From Salinigranum halophilum (lineage in GTDB: Archaea > Halobacteriota > Halobacteria > Halobacteriales > Haloferacaceae), in NCBI RefSeq assembly GCF_007004735.1, contig NZ_ML660182.1, positions 796,122-860,121 on the forward strand: a stretch of DNA of 64,000 bases, given 5' to 3'. Positions within the stretch are counted from its first letter, which is position 1; every line of letters starts with the position of its first letter. A program made the translations under genes and the position numbers. The notes beneath the pieces were generated by a model, which searched no databases, had not been told where the DNA came from, and worked only from the letters and a program-made list of their open reading frames with translations. This document shows, one piece after another, positions 8,977 through 17,070 of this stretch.

Positions 8977-9102
8977 CTCATATTCCATGTAGTCGTATTA
9001 TCTACTAGTTCACGTTTGTATTCAGAGAATCATAGATTTTATACGGAGAATATACCGCTTGTTTCCGATTATATTCGTACGTTCGTCAAATTATAGCTGA
9101 AG
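8977..9102. other. AT-rich intergenic island
   Basis: These 126 bases are clearly richer in A and T than anything around them, with runs such as TTATCTACTAG, AGATTTTATACGGAG and GATTATATTCG. They separate the stop of the methyltransferase gene from the promoter side of the small zinc-ribbon gene. I found no open reading frame of note and no strong inverted repeat. It may be an AT-rich promoter/terminator zone. Confidence 0.5.
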
Positions 9103-9663
9103 TCAGGCCGTGCGGCGGACGACCGAGACGAACGTCTCTCGGCGTTCTGTGGCGCGGACCGTGGCGAAGCCGGCGTCGGCGAAGGCAGTGACGGCGTCAC
9201 CCAGCCCGTAACGTTCGTCGACCGGCGGGCCATCCACGGCGTCGCCGCGTGCCGACCAGTCCACGGTGACGACGCGGCCGCCGGGACGGACCACTCGGGC
9301 GAGTTCGGCGAGTGCATCGTCGGTCGCGAACTCGTGGTACGTCATGGTCGAAAAGGCCGCGTCGAGGGCGTCGTCGGGGAAGGGAAGGTCACGCACCTCG
9401 GCAGTCACGAGTTCGACGCCGTCGGGGACACCCTTCTCGCGGTAGCGGTCGTGCATCTCGCTCTGGACGTCGACGGCGTACAGCGTGTCGACGAACGGCG
9501 CGACCTCGTCGGTGTAGAAGCCGGTTCCGCTCCCGAGGTCGGCGACGACGTCGCCGGACGTGGGCGCGAGGAGGTCGAGCAGTTCCTCGCGCGAGCAGAA
9601 CCGGTACCGCCCCGGCTTTTCGAGGTCGTCGGCGCGGTCGGCGTCGAACGTGTGAAAGGCCAT
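9103..9663 (-). CDS. Class I SAM-dependent methyltransferase
   Basis: The 186-residue protein has the SAM-binding motif I VADLGSGTGFYTDEV, the acidic motif II region YAVDVQSEMHDR and a post-motif AELARVVRPGGRVVTVDW, together typical of a Methyltransf_11-type fold. No substrate-specific domain is present. The ATG at 9663 (MAFHTFDADRAD) is chosen because it matches the usual short N-terminus and upstream codons lack family features. It is divergent from the HEWD gene, with a modest AT box (9687-9696 on the minus strand) 24-33 bp upstream. Substrate unknown. Confidence 0.8.
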   Translation of the reverse strand: MAFHTFDADRADDLEKPGRYRFCSREELLDLLAPTSGDVVADLGSGTGFYTDEVAPFVDTLYAVDVQSEMHDRYREKGVPDGVELVTAEVRDLPFPDDALDAAFSTMTYHEFATDDALAELARVVRPGGRVVTVDWSARGDAVDGPPVDERYGLGDAVTAFADAGFATVRATERRETFVSVVRRTA

Positions 9664-9752
9664 GTAGAACGAAGGGACGTGACGCACCTAACCCCACCGG
9701 AACCGGGCGAAACTGAGACAGGGTTAAATCCCTCGACGTCGCCACTGAACGT

Positions 9753-9938
9753 ATGAGCAGCGGAGACCTTCGGCGGCCGACCGACCGGACGTGTGAGCGG
9801 TGCGGCCGAGAGGAGACGTGGAACGCGGACGCGGAGAGTTGGCGAATCGTCGTCGCCGACGGCGAGCGACGGGCCGGGAACGCCTACTGCGTCCACGAGT
9901 GGGACATCAACGGTCGGTTCGCCCCCTTCGACTCCTGA
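9753..9938 (+). CDS. HEWD-family small protein
   Basis: The 61-residue protein has a CxxC pair (TCERCGRE), a later lone Cys and the HEWDING segment that names a small haloarchaeal family. This may be a minimal zinc-binding domain. A TATA-like GTTAAATC at 9723-9730 lies 23-30 bp upstream of the ATG. The cutA gene starts 12 bp after its stop, so the two probably share a transcript. Function unknown. Confidence 0.72.
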   Translation: MSSGDLRRPTDRTCERCGREETWNADAESWRIVVADGERRAGNAYCVHEWDINGRFAPFDS

Positions 9939-9950
9939 GACCCGACGACC

Positions 9951-10259
9951 ATGCCGACGCTGTACGTCACCGCGCCCACCGAGGTGGCCGCCGACCTCGC
10001 CCGAACCGTCGTCGAAGCGCGCCTGGCCGCCTGCGTCAACCGCTTCCCCTGCACGTCGACCTACCGGTGGGAGGGTGAGGTCGTCGAGGACAGGGAGGAA
10101 CTCCTCCTCGTGAAGACGACCGACGAGCGGTACGAGGCGCTCGTGGCCCGACTCGTCGAAGAACACCCGTACGACGTGCCCTGTATCGAGCGGTTCGACG
10201 AGGACGACCTGTTCGAGGCGTTCGACGCGTGGGTCGCCGAGTCGACGACCGAGGCGTGA
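9951..10259 (+). CDS. cutA: CutA1 divalent-cation tolerance protein
   Basis: This 102-residue protein has the CutA1 layout: N-terminal strand PTLYVTAPTE, the ARLAACVNRFPCTSTYRWEGEVV core, LLLVKTTDERY, and the HPYDVPCI segment. CutA1 forms a trimer like PII signalling proteins and has been linked to divalent metal tolerance, though its biochemical role is unsettled. It is 12 bp downstream of the HEWD gene, and its stop lies 7 bp from the stop of the convergent phosphatase gene. Confidence 0.92.
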   Translation: MPTLYVTAPTEVAADLARTVVEARLAACVNRFPCTSTYRWEGEVVEDREELLLVKTTDERYEALVARLVEEHPYDVPCIERFDEDDLFEAFDAWVAESTTEA

Positions 10260-10266
10260 GCGCGGC

Positions 10267-10941
10267 TCAGTCCGCGTCGCGAACCGCGTCGAGCGCCCTG
10301 AGCGTCCCGTCCATGTACCCCTCGTCGAGGACGACGTCGGCGGCCGCCTTCGCCACGTCGTCGGCGTTGGCGACGGCGAACGAGCGCCCGGCGACGGCGA
10401 ACGTGGAGGCGTCGTTCTCGCTGTCGCCGACGGCGACGAAGGCGGTGGGGTCGAAGCCGAGTTCCTCGGCGACCAGTTCCAGCCCCTCGCCTTTCTCGAC
10501 GCCGGGCGTCTTCACGTGGTAGGCGTAGCCGGTGTCGACCACCTCCATGTCGAACTCGGCGGCGACGTCTCTGAGGAGCGTCCCGTCCGCGTCCATCGAG
10601 ACGGCGAGTTCGGTCTCGCGCCAGCGGTTCACGAGGTCGGCGTCGCTCCAGCCGACGTCTCCACCCCGTGACTCGAACGCCTCGATGACCCGGACGGCGC
10701 GCTCGCGGTCGCCGGCGAACCGGACAGTGTCGGGCGTGCAGACGACGCCACCGTTCTCGGCGATGACGCGCTCTGGCAGTCCGGCGAAGTGACAGAGCGC
10801 GACCGGGTACGGGAACGACTTGCCCGTGGCGACGACGACGGGCGCGTCCCACGCGGCGAGTGCGTCGAACAGTCGTGGGTCGAGGCTCCCGGTCGACGTG
10901 GTCAGCGTCCCGTCGATATCGAGCGCGAGCGGTGGGCTCAT
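10267..10941 (-). CDS. Phosphoglycolate phosphatase, archaeal TA0175 type (HAD superfamily)
   Basis: The 224-residue protein begins with the HAD motif I ALDIDGTLT, followed by VVVATGKSFPYP (motif II region) and ends with VAVGDSENDASTF (motif IV). This order matches the archaeal subfamily IIB phosphoglycolate phosphatase that hydrolyses 2-phosphoglycolate to glycolate. The ATG at 10941 directly precedes motif I; longer in-frame extensions read into low-complexity sequence. The ORC-like gene lies upstream on the same strand with a 53 bp gap. A sugar-phosphate phosphatase role is the main alternative. Confidence 0.85.
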   Translation of the reverse strand: MSPPLALDIDGTLTTSTGSLDPRLFDALAAWDAPVVVATGKSFPYPVALCHFAGLPERVIAENGGVVCTPDTVRFAGDRERAVRVIEAFESRGGDVGWSDADLVNRWRETELAVSMDADGTLLRDVAAEFDMEVVDTGYAYHVKTPGVEKGEGLELVAEELGFDPTAFVAVGDSENDASTFAVAGRSFAVANADDVAKAAADVVLDEGYMDGTLRALDAVRDAD

Positions 10942-10994
10942 ACGAGGACGTCGACAGAGCGGAAGGAAAGAGGCGTCGTTTCCGCGAGTGGCCG

Positions 10995-12179
10995 TCAGTC
11001 GCTGATGTCGACCAGTCGTCGAAACACGCGGGTCGGGAACTGTGGTTCGAGCCGACTCGGGGGGCGACCGAGGCCCCGGTCCTCGTCGGTCTCGATCCGT
11101 TTGACCACGCCGGCTTCGGCGAGTTCGTAGAGGACCCGCTTGATGGTCGTCGCCGAGAGGTCGATGTACGGGTCGGCGGTGAGCGCGTCCGTCGCCGCGG
11201 TGACGGACGAAACCGCGTTCGCGTCGAGTTCGAGGAGGCGGCGGAGGATCCGCCGTCGGTTCTCCGGGAGCGCGAGGACCCGCCCGAGCGACACCGACGG
11301 CCACGGGACCGAGTCCATCCCGACCTCGATGTCGTCGGTGCTGATTCGGTCCTGGTCACGCTCGAGCGCGTGGTCGGCGGCGCCGAAGACGGCCGCGAGC
11401 GCGTCGTGCGCGTCGCCGTCGGCCCACGACGCCACCTCGCGGATGTCGGTGTGTGAGACGGCGTTCCGCGTGAGACCGAGCGACGCCCGCTGGGTGAGGA
11501 TGTCGACCAGCGCGTGTCGCTCGTACCGCGGAACCTCGACCGTCTCGTCGACCCGTGTCGCGACCGCCTCGTCGGTTTCGGGTGCCGCTGTGTCCGGTGC
11601 GTCCCGCCCGACGACGAGATACGCCATCGAGGACATGTCGAGGAGCGAGTCGACCTGCCCCGTCGTGAGCGTGTTCGCCTCGTTGACGTGGTCGACGGCG
11701 ACGACGGCCTGCGTCGTCCCGACCAGTTCCTCTCCGAGGCGGTCTCGGAGGTCGTCGGTCCCGACACCACCTTCGGGGACGGGTTCGTCGACGATGCTGT
11801 CGAGGATGTCGTGATACAACGCGAACTCGCTCGAGGCGTCGCGCGCGTCCACGTAGACGAAGAGCGTAGCCGGCGGCGCGACTGCCCGCGTCGTCGTGAG
11901 GATCGCCGACCGACGCCGAGCGTTCCGCTCGGAGAGATGTCCGAACAGGGCGCTGACGACCGCGGACTTCCCGGCGCCTTTCGGGCCCCAGACGTAGGCG
12001 TCGTCCGGAAGGTCGCCGCCGAACGTCGGGTCGAGCACGTCAAGCAGCCGTTCGAGGACGGGTCCTCGTCCGTTCGGCTCGGTCAGATGGGTCACGGGGC
12101 TCAGTACGTCGAAGTCACGGACGAGTGCGCGTTCGCTCTCGCCGCGTCGACGTCGTTCGATTCGTTCGTCGAGGTCCAT
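10995..12179 (-). CDS. Orc1/Cdc6-related AAA+ ATPase
   Basis: The 394-residue protein has the layout of archaeal Orc1/Cdc6: a Walker A motif GPKGAGKS (about residues 65-72), the AAA+ core, and a C-terminal winged-helix region (LSATTIKRVLYELAEAGVVKRI) for DNA binding. The Walker B position reads VVAVDHVNEA, with His where most family members have Glu after Asp, so ATP hydrolysis may be altered. The ATG at 12179 begins MDLDERIERRRRGE, the usual basic N-terminus. No clear origin repeats are seen next to it, so a role at an origin is not supported here; regulatory or plasmid-derived Orc paralogs are common in haloarchaea. Confidence 0.78.
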   Translation of the reverse strand: MDLDERIERRRRGESERALVRDFDVLSPVTHLTEPNGRGPVLERLLDVLDPTFGGDLPDDAYVWGPKGAGKSAVVSALFGHLSERNARRRSAILTTTRAVAPPATLFVYVDARDASSEFALYHDILDSIVDEPVPEGGVGTDDLRDRLGEELVGTTQAVVAVDHVNEANTLTTGQVDSLLDMSSMAYLVVGRDAPDTAAPETDEAVATRVDETVEVPRYERHALVDILTQRASLGLTRNAVSHTDIREVASWADGDAHDALAAVFGAADHALERDQDRISTDDIEVGMDSVPWPSVSLGRVLALPENRRRILRRLLELDANAVSSVTAATDALTADPYIDLSATTIKRVLYELAEAGVVKRIETDEDRGLGRPPSRLEPQFPTRVFRRLVDISD

Positions 12180-12226
12180 GCTATGTCTGGCGCGAGGAGT
12201 CACGTCACGGTTCTATCGTACGCTGT

Positions 12227-12248
12227 CGTGTCGTGGTGCGGCGACACG
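12227..12248. repeat. Imperfect operator-like inverted repeat upstream of the ORC-like gene
   Basis: CGTGTCG at 12227-12233 is mirrored by CGACACG at 12242-12248 with an 8-base spacer. It sits about 48 bp upstream of the ORC-like start and could be an autoregulatory site. The arm length is short and chance occurrence is possible. Confidence 0.3.
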
Positions 12249-12311
12249 TGTTGCTCGGACGTCGTCGAAACGACGGTCGGAGAACGATGCGACGAGCCGA
12301 CTGCGTCCCGA

Positions 12312-13406
12312 TCAGAGGGTCGGGACCCAGACGGCGGTGCTGAAGACGCCGACGATGGCGAGCACCGCGATGAAGAACGTGTTCACCACGATGGCTGCGG
12401 CCGGCGGGTCGAAGTGGGTGTCGGCGTGCGCGTAGAAGACACGCTGGACGACCTCGCCCGTGAGGGCGCCGGAGACGCCGAAGACACCGGCGACGACCAT
12501 CGCGACCGCCCCGACCTCCGCGACGCCACCGGTGACGGCCAACGCGGCCGTCGACGCGGGGAGCGTCATGTGGTGGGTCACCGGGATCTGGGCGACGCCG
12601 AGGTTGAGGAACGTCAGCGACGCGGCGCTGATACCGAACGCCAGGAAGGCGCTGCCGGTCGTCAGTGCCGTGACGCCGCCGATGAGACCGGCAACGAGGC
12701 CGATCATCGCGACGTTCCCCCACTTGTACTGGTGGCCGAGCCACGGCTCGGTGGCGAGGCGCTGCTTGGTCTCGCCGCCGTCGGTCATCGCGCCGGCACT
12801 GCTCTGTGCCGGTCGCATCTCCTCGCGCTCGAACGGCCCCATGTCGAGGATGCCGCTACCGCGGACCTCGCCGATGAGGTCGTAGCCGAACACGAGGCGG
12901 TGTGCGACTGCCGAGAGGACGACCGCGATGGCGATCGGGTCCCACGGGAGCCCGACGGTGCCGGAGATGGCCGTGATGATGTAGCCGAGGATACCGAAGA
13001 GGCCACCGACGACGAGGACGTCGGGTTTGGTGCCGAGCGCCGCCGGGATGTTCTTCGCCTCGTGGTAGTCGAAGCCGAAGTCCATGTATCCCTTCTTGGC
13101 CGCGTAGGCCGCGGCGGCCGCGCCGCCGGCGAAGGAGATGTGTGGGCCGAAGACCGTCCCGAACGCGACGTTGCCGGTGATGCCAGCGGCGACACCGGCC
13201 CCGCCGAGGTCGATGCTACCGGCCTCAACGACGGCACCGGCAGCGAGATTCGCGGCCTCGCCGGCGATGACCATGAAGCCGGTGAAACAGAACGCCGGCA
13301 AGGCACCCAGTGCTGCGCCGAACGCGCCGCCTGCGAACGCCGCGAGCAGGAGCCCGGGGTTGGCGATCGCATCGATGATCGCCGACGCCTGCAGGACGAC
13401 GCTCAT
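12312..13406 (-). CDS. Polytopic membrane protein linked to glycerol kinase (putative glycerol uptake protein, GlpX-type)
   Basis: The 364-residue protein is almost entirely Ala/Gly-rich hydrophobic helices with one central hydrophilic stretch (about residues 190-225, around EREEMRPAQSSAGAMTDGGE). There are no NPA motifs, so it is not an aquaporin-type GlpF. The ATG follows the glpK stop with no spacing (TAGATG), showing tight translational coupling. In Haloferax a membrane protein in this position has been annotated as the likely glycerol facilitator of the glycerol operon. I keep apart what is seen (a membrane protein fused by context to glpK) from the role, which is inferred. Confidence 0.75.
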   Translation of the reverse strand: MSVVLQASAIIDAIANPGLLLAAFAGGAFGAALGALPAFCFTGFMVIAGEAANLAAGAVVEAGSIDLGGAGVAAGITGNVAFGTVFGPHISFAGGAAAAAYAAKKGYMDFGFDYHEAKNIPAALGTKPDVLVVGGLFGILGYIITAISGTVGLPWDPIAIAVVLSAVAHRLVFGYDLIGEVRGSGILDMGPFEREEMRPAQSSAGAMTDGGETKQRLATEPWLGHQYKWGNVAMIGLVAGLIGGVTALTTGSAFLAFGISAASLTFLNLGVAQIPVTHHMTLPASTAALAVTGGVAEVGAVAMVVAGVFGVSGALTGEVVQRVFYAHADTHFDPPAAAIVVNTFFIAVLAIVGVFSTAVWVPTL

Positions 13407-14954
13407 CTAGTCGTCACCACCGTCGCGCGCCCAGTCCTCGGCGCGGGCGACCGCCTCGTTCCAGCGCTCGTAGTTCTTCTCGTAGTCCGCGTCGGGGTCG
13501 ACATCGAACTCGCGGTCGACCTGCCAGTTGTCGCGGAGTTCGTCGAGCGTCTCCCAGTAGCCGACGGCGAGACCGGCGGCGTACGCGGAGCCGAGCGCCG
13601 TCGTCTCGTCGACGACCGGACGGACGATTTCGGTGTCTATGATGTCCGCCTGGAGCTGACAGAGGAAGTTGTTCTTCACGGCCCCGCCGTCGACACGGAG
13701 CGAGCCCATGTCGATACCGGAGTCGGCCTCCATCGCCTCGGCGACGTCGCGCGTCTGGTACGCGATGGATTCGAGCGTCGCACGGACGACGTGCTCGCGT
13801 CGGGTACCACGCGTCATGCCGACGAGGGTCCCGCGGGCGCGACCGTCCCAGTGCGGCGCGCCGAGGCCGGCAAAGGCTGGGACGAGGTAGACGTCGTCGG
13901 TGGAGTCGACCGAGCGGGCGAGCTCCTCAGTCTCGGCGGCGTTCTCGATGAGGGTCATGTCCTCGAGCCACTCGATCGCGGCACCCGTGATGAAGATGGC
14001 ACCCTCGAGGGCGTACTGGACCGGCTCACCGGAGCGCTGGAAGCCGATGGTCGTGAGCAGGCCGTGCTCGGAGGCGACGGCCTCCTCGCCGGTGTTCATG
14101 AGCATGAACGAACCGGTGCCGTAGGTGTTCTTCGCGTCGCCCTCGTCGAAACAGGTCTGGCCGAACAGCGCGGCCTGCTGGTCGCCGAGCGCGCCGGCGA
14201 CGGGGATGTCGGCGTCGAGGAAGTCGGGTGAGGAGTCACCCGTCGTGCCGTAGTAATCGTCGTCCGAAGACGGCCGGACCTCGGGCAGCATCGACGCCGG
14301 GACGTTGAACTCCTCGAGGAGCTCCTCGTCCCACTCGTTGTCGTGGATGTTGTACAGCATCGTCCGCGACGCGTTGGTGACGTCGGTGATGTGGTTGCCC
14401 GTGAGCTTGTAGATGAGCCACGAGTCGATGGTCCCCATCATCAGTTCGCCGGCCTCGGCGCGGTCGCGGACGTCTTCGGGCCGCGAGCGGGAGAGCTTGA
14501 TCGGGTCCGCGTTGTCGAGAATCCACTCCGCCTTCGTCGCGGAGAAGTACGCGTCGCACTCCAGCCCCGTCTTGCCACGAATCCACTCGACCTTGTCCTC
14601 GGCCTGAATCTCCTCGACTCGGTCGGTCGTCCGCCGGTCCTGCCAGACGAGCGCGTTGTGGATGGGCTTGCCGGTCTCGGCGTCCCACACGACCGTCGTC
14701 TCGCGCTGGTTCGTGATGCCGATGGCCTCGAGCTGGTCGGCGCTCAGTCCGGCCTCGTCGAGGGCCGTGTTGATGACGTGCTTCGTGTTCCGCCAGATCT
14801 CGTTCGCGTCGTGTTCTACCCAGCCGGGCTCCGGGTAGATCTGTTCGTGCTTCTCGTAAGCGTTCGCGACCACTTCACCCGCGTGGTCGAACACCATGAA
14901 GCGCGTTCCTGTCGTCCCCTGGTCGATCGCACCGACGAATGTGTCCTGACTCAT
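13407..14954 (-). CDS. glpK: Glycerol kinase
   Basis: GlpK phosphorylates glycerol to sn-glycerol 3-phosphate. The 515-residue FGGY-family protein starts with GAIDQGTTGTRFMVFDH (phosphate-binding loop), contains NQRETTVVWD and, near residue 400, LRVDGGAVKNNFLCQLQAD, all typical of GlpK. The ATG at 14954 is preceded by a TATA-like GATAAAG (minus strand, 14998-15004), giving a leader of about 20 nt. It heads a leftward operon with the membrane protein and is divergent from glpABC, the classical arrangement for haloarchaeal glycerol catabolism. Confidence 0.96.
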   Translation of the reverse strand: MSQDTFVGAIDQGTTGTRFMVFDHAGEVVANAYEKHEQIYPEPGWVEHDANEIWRNTKHVINTALDEAGLSADQLEAIGITNQRETTVVWDAETGKPIHNALVWQDRRTTDRVEEIQAEDKVEWIRGKTGLECDAYFSATKAEWILDNADPIKLSRSRPEDVRDRAEAGELMMGTIDSWLIYKLTGNHITDVTNASRTMLYNIHDNEWDEELLEEFNVPASMLPEVRPSSDDDYYGTTGDSSPDFLDADIPVAGALGDQQAALFGQTCFDEGDAKNTYGTGSFMLMNTGEEAVASEHGLLTTIGFQRSGEPVQYALEGAIFITGAAIEWLEDMTLIENAAETEELARSVDSTDDVYLVPAFAGLGAPHWDGRARGTLVGMTRGTRREHVVRATLESIAYQTRDVAEAMEADSGIDMGSLRVDGGAVKNNFLCQLQADIIDTEIVRPVVDETTALGSAYAAGLAVGYWETLDELRDNWQVDREFDVDPDADYEKNYERWNEAVARAEDWARDGGDD

Positions 14955-15106
14955 GTGTGTAGCACCTTGGTGTGCCAGCCTGTGCCGGACGCATGTTCTT
15001 TATCCACGGTCCGGCGGTACCAGTAAACAGTGTGAAAGAGTGTGATAAACTTTGCTAATTCATTGGGAGTCAGACACGTCTTCGGCCGTTCTTCACAATC
15101 TTTGCA

Positions 15107-15118
15107 CACGCATGCGTG
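15107..15118. promoter_or_regulatory. Perfect 12-bp palindrome, candidate operator
   Basis: CACGCATGCGTG is its own reverse complement. It lies mid-way between glpK and glpA, about 100 bp upstream of the glpK TATA box. It shares the CACG...CGTG ends with a second palindrome 43 bp away. Confidence 0.4.
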
Positions 15119-15149
15119 AGTGTCTCTTCCGGTGGGGTCTCGAACGGGG

Positions 15150-15161
15150 CACACGCGTGTG
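15150..15161. promoter_or_regulatory. Second perfect 12-bp palindrome, candidate operator
   Basis: CACACGCGTGTG is its own reverse complement; its centre is 43 bp from the centre of the first, about four helical turns. The pair could be bound by one dimeric regulator on the same face of the helix. Confidence 0.4.
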
Positions 15162-15305
15162 AGCGGTGTTCCAGCGTCAGTTTACCCCCGTTCTGGAAGC
15201 CGCTATCGGGGCGCGCGCGCCGTCTCGTCGGGGGCGCTCTCCACGCAACGCGGGGCGTGATAACACCAGACATATCTAGCGAGTGCCGAGGAGAGGTAAA
15301 GTAAA

Positions 15306-15320
15306 GTGGATAGGGTCCAC
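15306..15320. promoter_or_regulatory. Short inverted repeat at the glpA transcription start region
   Basis: GTGGA (15306-15310) and TCCAC (15316-15320) flank a 5-base spacer. The repeat sits just downstream of the candidate glpA TATA box, where a repressor would block initiation. Arms are short. Confidence 0.35.
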
Positions 15321-15336
15321 AGCGTTACAAAGATTA

Positions 15337-17070
15337 ATGACAGACACACCAGAGATCCTGGTCATCGGCGGGGGATCGACCGGGACAGGAATCGCGCGGG
15401 ACCTGGCGATGCGTGGGATGGACGTCACGCTCGTCGAGCAGGGGAACCTGACACACGGGACGACGGGCCGGATGCACGGCCTGCTCCACAGCGGCGGCCG
15501 GTACGCGGTCACGGACCAGCCGAGCGCCAAGGAGTGTATCGAGGAGAACCGGGTGCTGCGGGAGATCGCGAGCCACACCGTCGAGATGACCGGTGGGCTG
15601 TTCGTCAAGCGACCCGAGGACACCGAGGAGTACTTCGAGAAGAAGCTGAAAGGCTGCAAGGAGTGTGGCATTCCGACAGAGGTCCTCTCGAACGCGGAGG
15701 CCCGACAGCTAGAGCCGTACCTCGCGAAGGACATCGACAAGGCGATTCGCGTCCCGGACGGGGCCATCGACCCGTTCCGACTCTGCGTCGCCAACGCCGC
15801 CTCGGCCGAGCAACACGGTGCGCGCATCGAGACCCACTCGAAGGTCGTCGACGTGCTCATCGAGGCGGGTGAAGTCGTCGGCGTCGAGGTCGAACACACC
15901 TCCGGCGAGGGCAAGCGCGTCCACGGGCGGAGCGGCGGACGCGAGAAGATCTACGCCGACTACGTGGTGAACGCGACGGGCGCGTGGGCCGGGCGCGTGG
16001 GCGACATGGCCGGCGTCGACATCGAGGTCCGTCCCTCGAAGGGCGTGATGACCATCATGAACGTCCGACAGGTCGACACGGTCATCAACCGGTGTCAACC
16101 AAAGGGGAACGCCGACATCATCGTGCCACACGAGACGACGGCCATCCTGGGAACGACCGACGAGGAGGTCGAAGACCCCGAGGACTACCCCGAAGAGCAG
16201 TGGGAGGTCGACATGATGATCTCCGAGTTGTCGAAGCTGGTCCCCATGCTGCAGGAGGCGCGGACTATCCGCTCCTTCTGGGGCGTCCGACCCCTCTACG
16301 AACCGCCGGGGACGGGCACGACGGACCCGACCGACATCACGCGCGATTTCTTCTTACTCGACCACGCCGCCCGCGACGACCTGCCCGGCATGACGAGCAT
16401 CGTCGGCGGGAAGTTCACCACCTTCCGGATGATGGCCGAGAAGATTTCCGACCACGTCTGTGCGAAGTTCGGCGACACGACCGAGTGCCGGACCGCCGAC
16501 GTGCCGCTGCCGGGGAGCGAGGACTTCTCCGTTCTGCGGGACTACATGGACGAGTTCGGCCTCCGGTCGCCCATCGGTCGGCGGTCGGTCCAGCGACTCG
16601 GCTCTCGCGCCGACGAGGTGTTGAAGACGAACGAGCCGAACCCCACCGTCTGTGAGTGCGAGGGAGTCACCCGCGCCGAGGTGCGCGACGCCATCTCGTC
16701 GGCCGGGTCGGACCTCAACGCCGTCCGGCTTCGGACCCGGGCGTCGATGGGGAACTGTCAAGGGGCCTTCTGCTGTCACCGGATGGCGAACGAACTCGCC
16801 ATGGAGTACCCCGAGCCGGTCGCCCGCGAGGCGCTCGACGAACTCTACCAGGAGCGCTGGAAGGGCGAGCGACACGCGATGTGGGGCGAACAGCTCTCGC
16901 AGGCGATGCTGAAGCATCTCCTGCACGCGACGACGATGAACCGCGACCGCGACCCCGTCCGCGTCGGGAGTGACGTCGACTTCGGCGCGTTCGACGGCGG
17001 CCCGGCTGTCGGCGACGACGCGGGGGCGAAGCGGGCGGCCGCCGACGGAGGACGGCGGGATGGCGATTGA
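15337..17070 (+). CDS. glpA: Anaerobic-type glycerol-3-phosphate dehydrogenase, subunit A
   Basis: GlpA is the FAD-binding catalytic subunit that oxidises glycerol 3-phosphate to dihydroxyacetone phosphate, passing electrons through GlpB and GlpC to the quinone pool. The 577-residue protein has the FAD motif [19 protein letters not shown] at the N-terminus, the G3P-oxidase core, and a C-terminal BFD-like [2Fe-2S] region with Cys439, Cys441, Cys474 and Cys479 (VCECEG ... GNCQGAFCC). The ATG at 15337 lies directly before the conserved [10 protein letters not shown] strand. It overlaps glpB by 11 bp. Confidence 0.96.
   Translation: MTDTPEILVIGGGSTGTGIARDLAMRGMDVTLVEQGNLTHGTTGRMHGLLHSGGRYAVTDQPSAKECIEENRVLREIASHTVEMTGGLFVKRPEDTEEYFEKKLKGCKECGIPTEVLSNAEARQLEPYLAKDIDKAIRVPDGAIDPFRLCVANAASAEQHGARIETHSKVVDVLIEAGEVVGVEVEHTSGEGKRVHGRSGGREKIYADYVVNATGAWAGRVGDMAGVDIEVRPSKGVMTIMNVRQVDTVINRCQPKGNADIIVPHETTAILGTTDEEVEDPEDYPEEQWEVDMMISELSKLVPMLQEARTIRSFWGVRPLYEPPGTGTTDPTDITRDFFLLDHAARDDLPGMTSIVGGKFTTFRMMAEKISDHVCAKFGDTTECRTADVPLPGSEDFSVLRDYMDEFGLRSPIGRRSVQRLGSRADEVLKTNEPNPTVCECEGVTRAEVRDAISSAGSDLNAVRLRTRASMGNCQGAFCCHRMANELAMEYPEPVAREALDELYQERWKGERHAMWGEQLSQAMLKHLLHATTMNRDRDPVRVGSDVDFGAFDGGPAVGDDAGAKRAAADGGRRDGD

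Larger units (their letters stand above)
14955..15336. promoter_or_regulatory. Divergent glpK / glpA control region
   Basis: This 382 bp region has no convincing gene. It holds the glpK TATA-like box (14998-15004, minus strand), an AT-rich middle (15030-15065) with two GTGTGA hexamers, two perfect 12-bp palindromes, and a possible glpA TATA-like GGTAAAGTAAAG at 15295-15306. An inverted repeat of two 5-base arms lies between that box and the glpA start. Haloarchaeal glycerol genes are known to be induced by glycerol and repressed by a GlpR/DeoR-type regulator in related sugar pathways; no such regulator gene is in this window. Confidence 0.6.

Noticed and set aside
11514..14231. 905-codon open frame on the plus strand across the ORC-like, membrane protein and glpK genes
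   Set aside because: It is opposite three real genes and reads as Arg/Asp/Gly-rich sequence; no motif is present.
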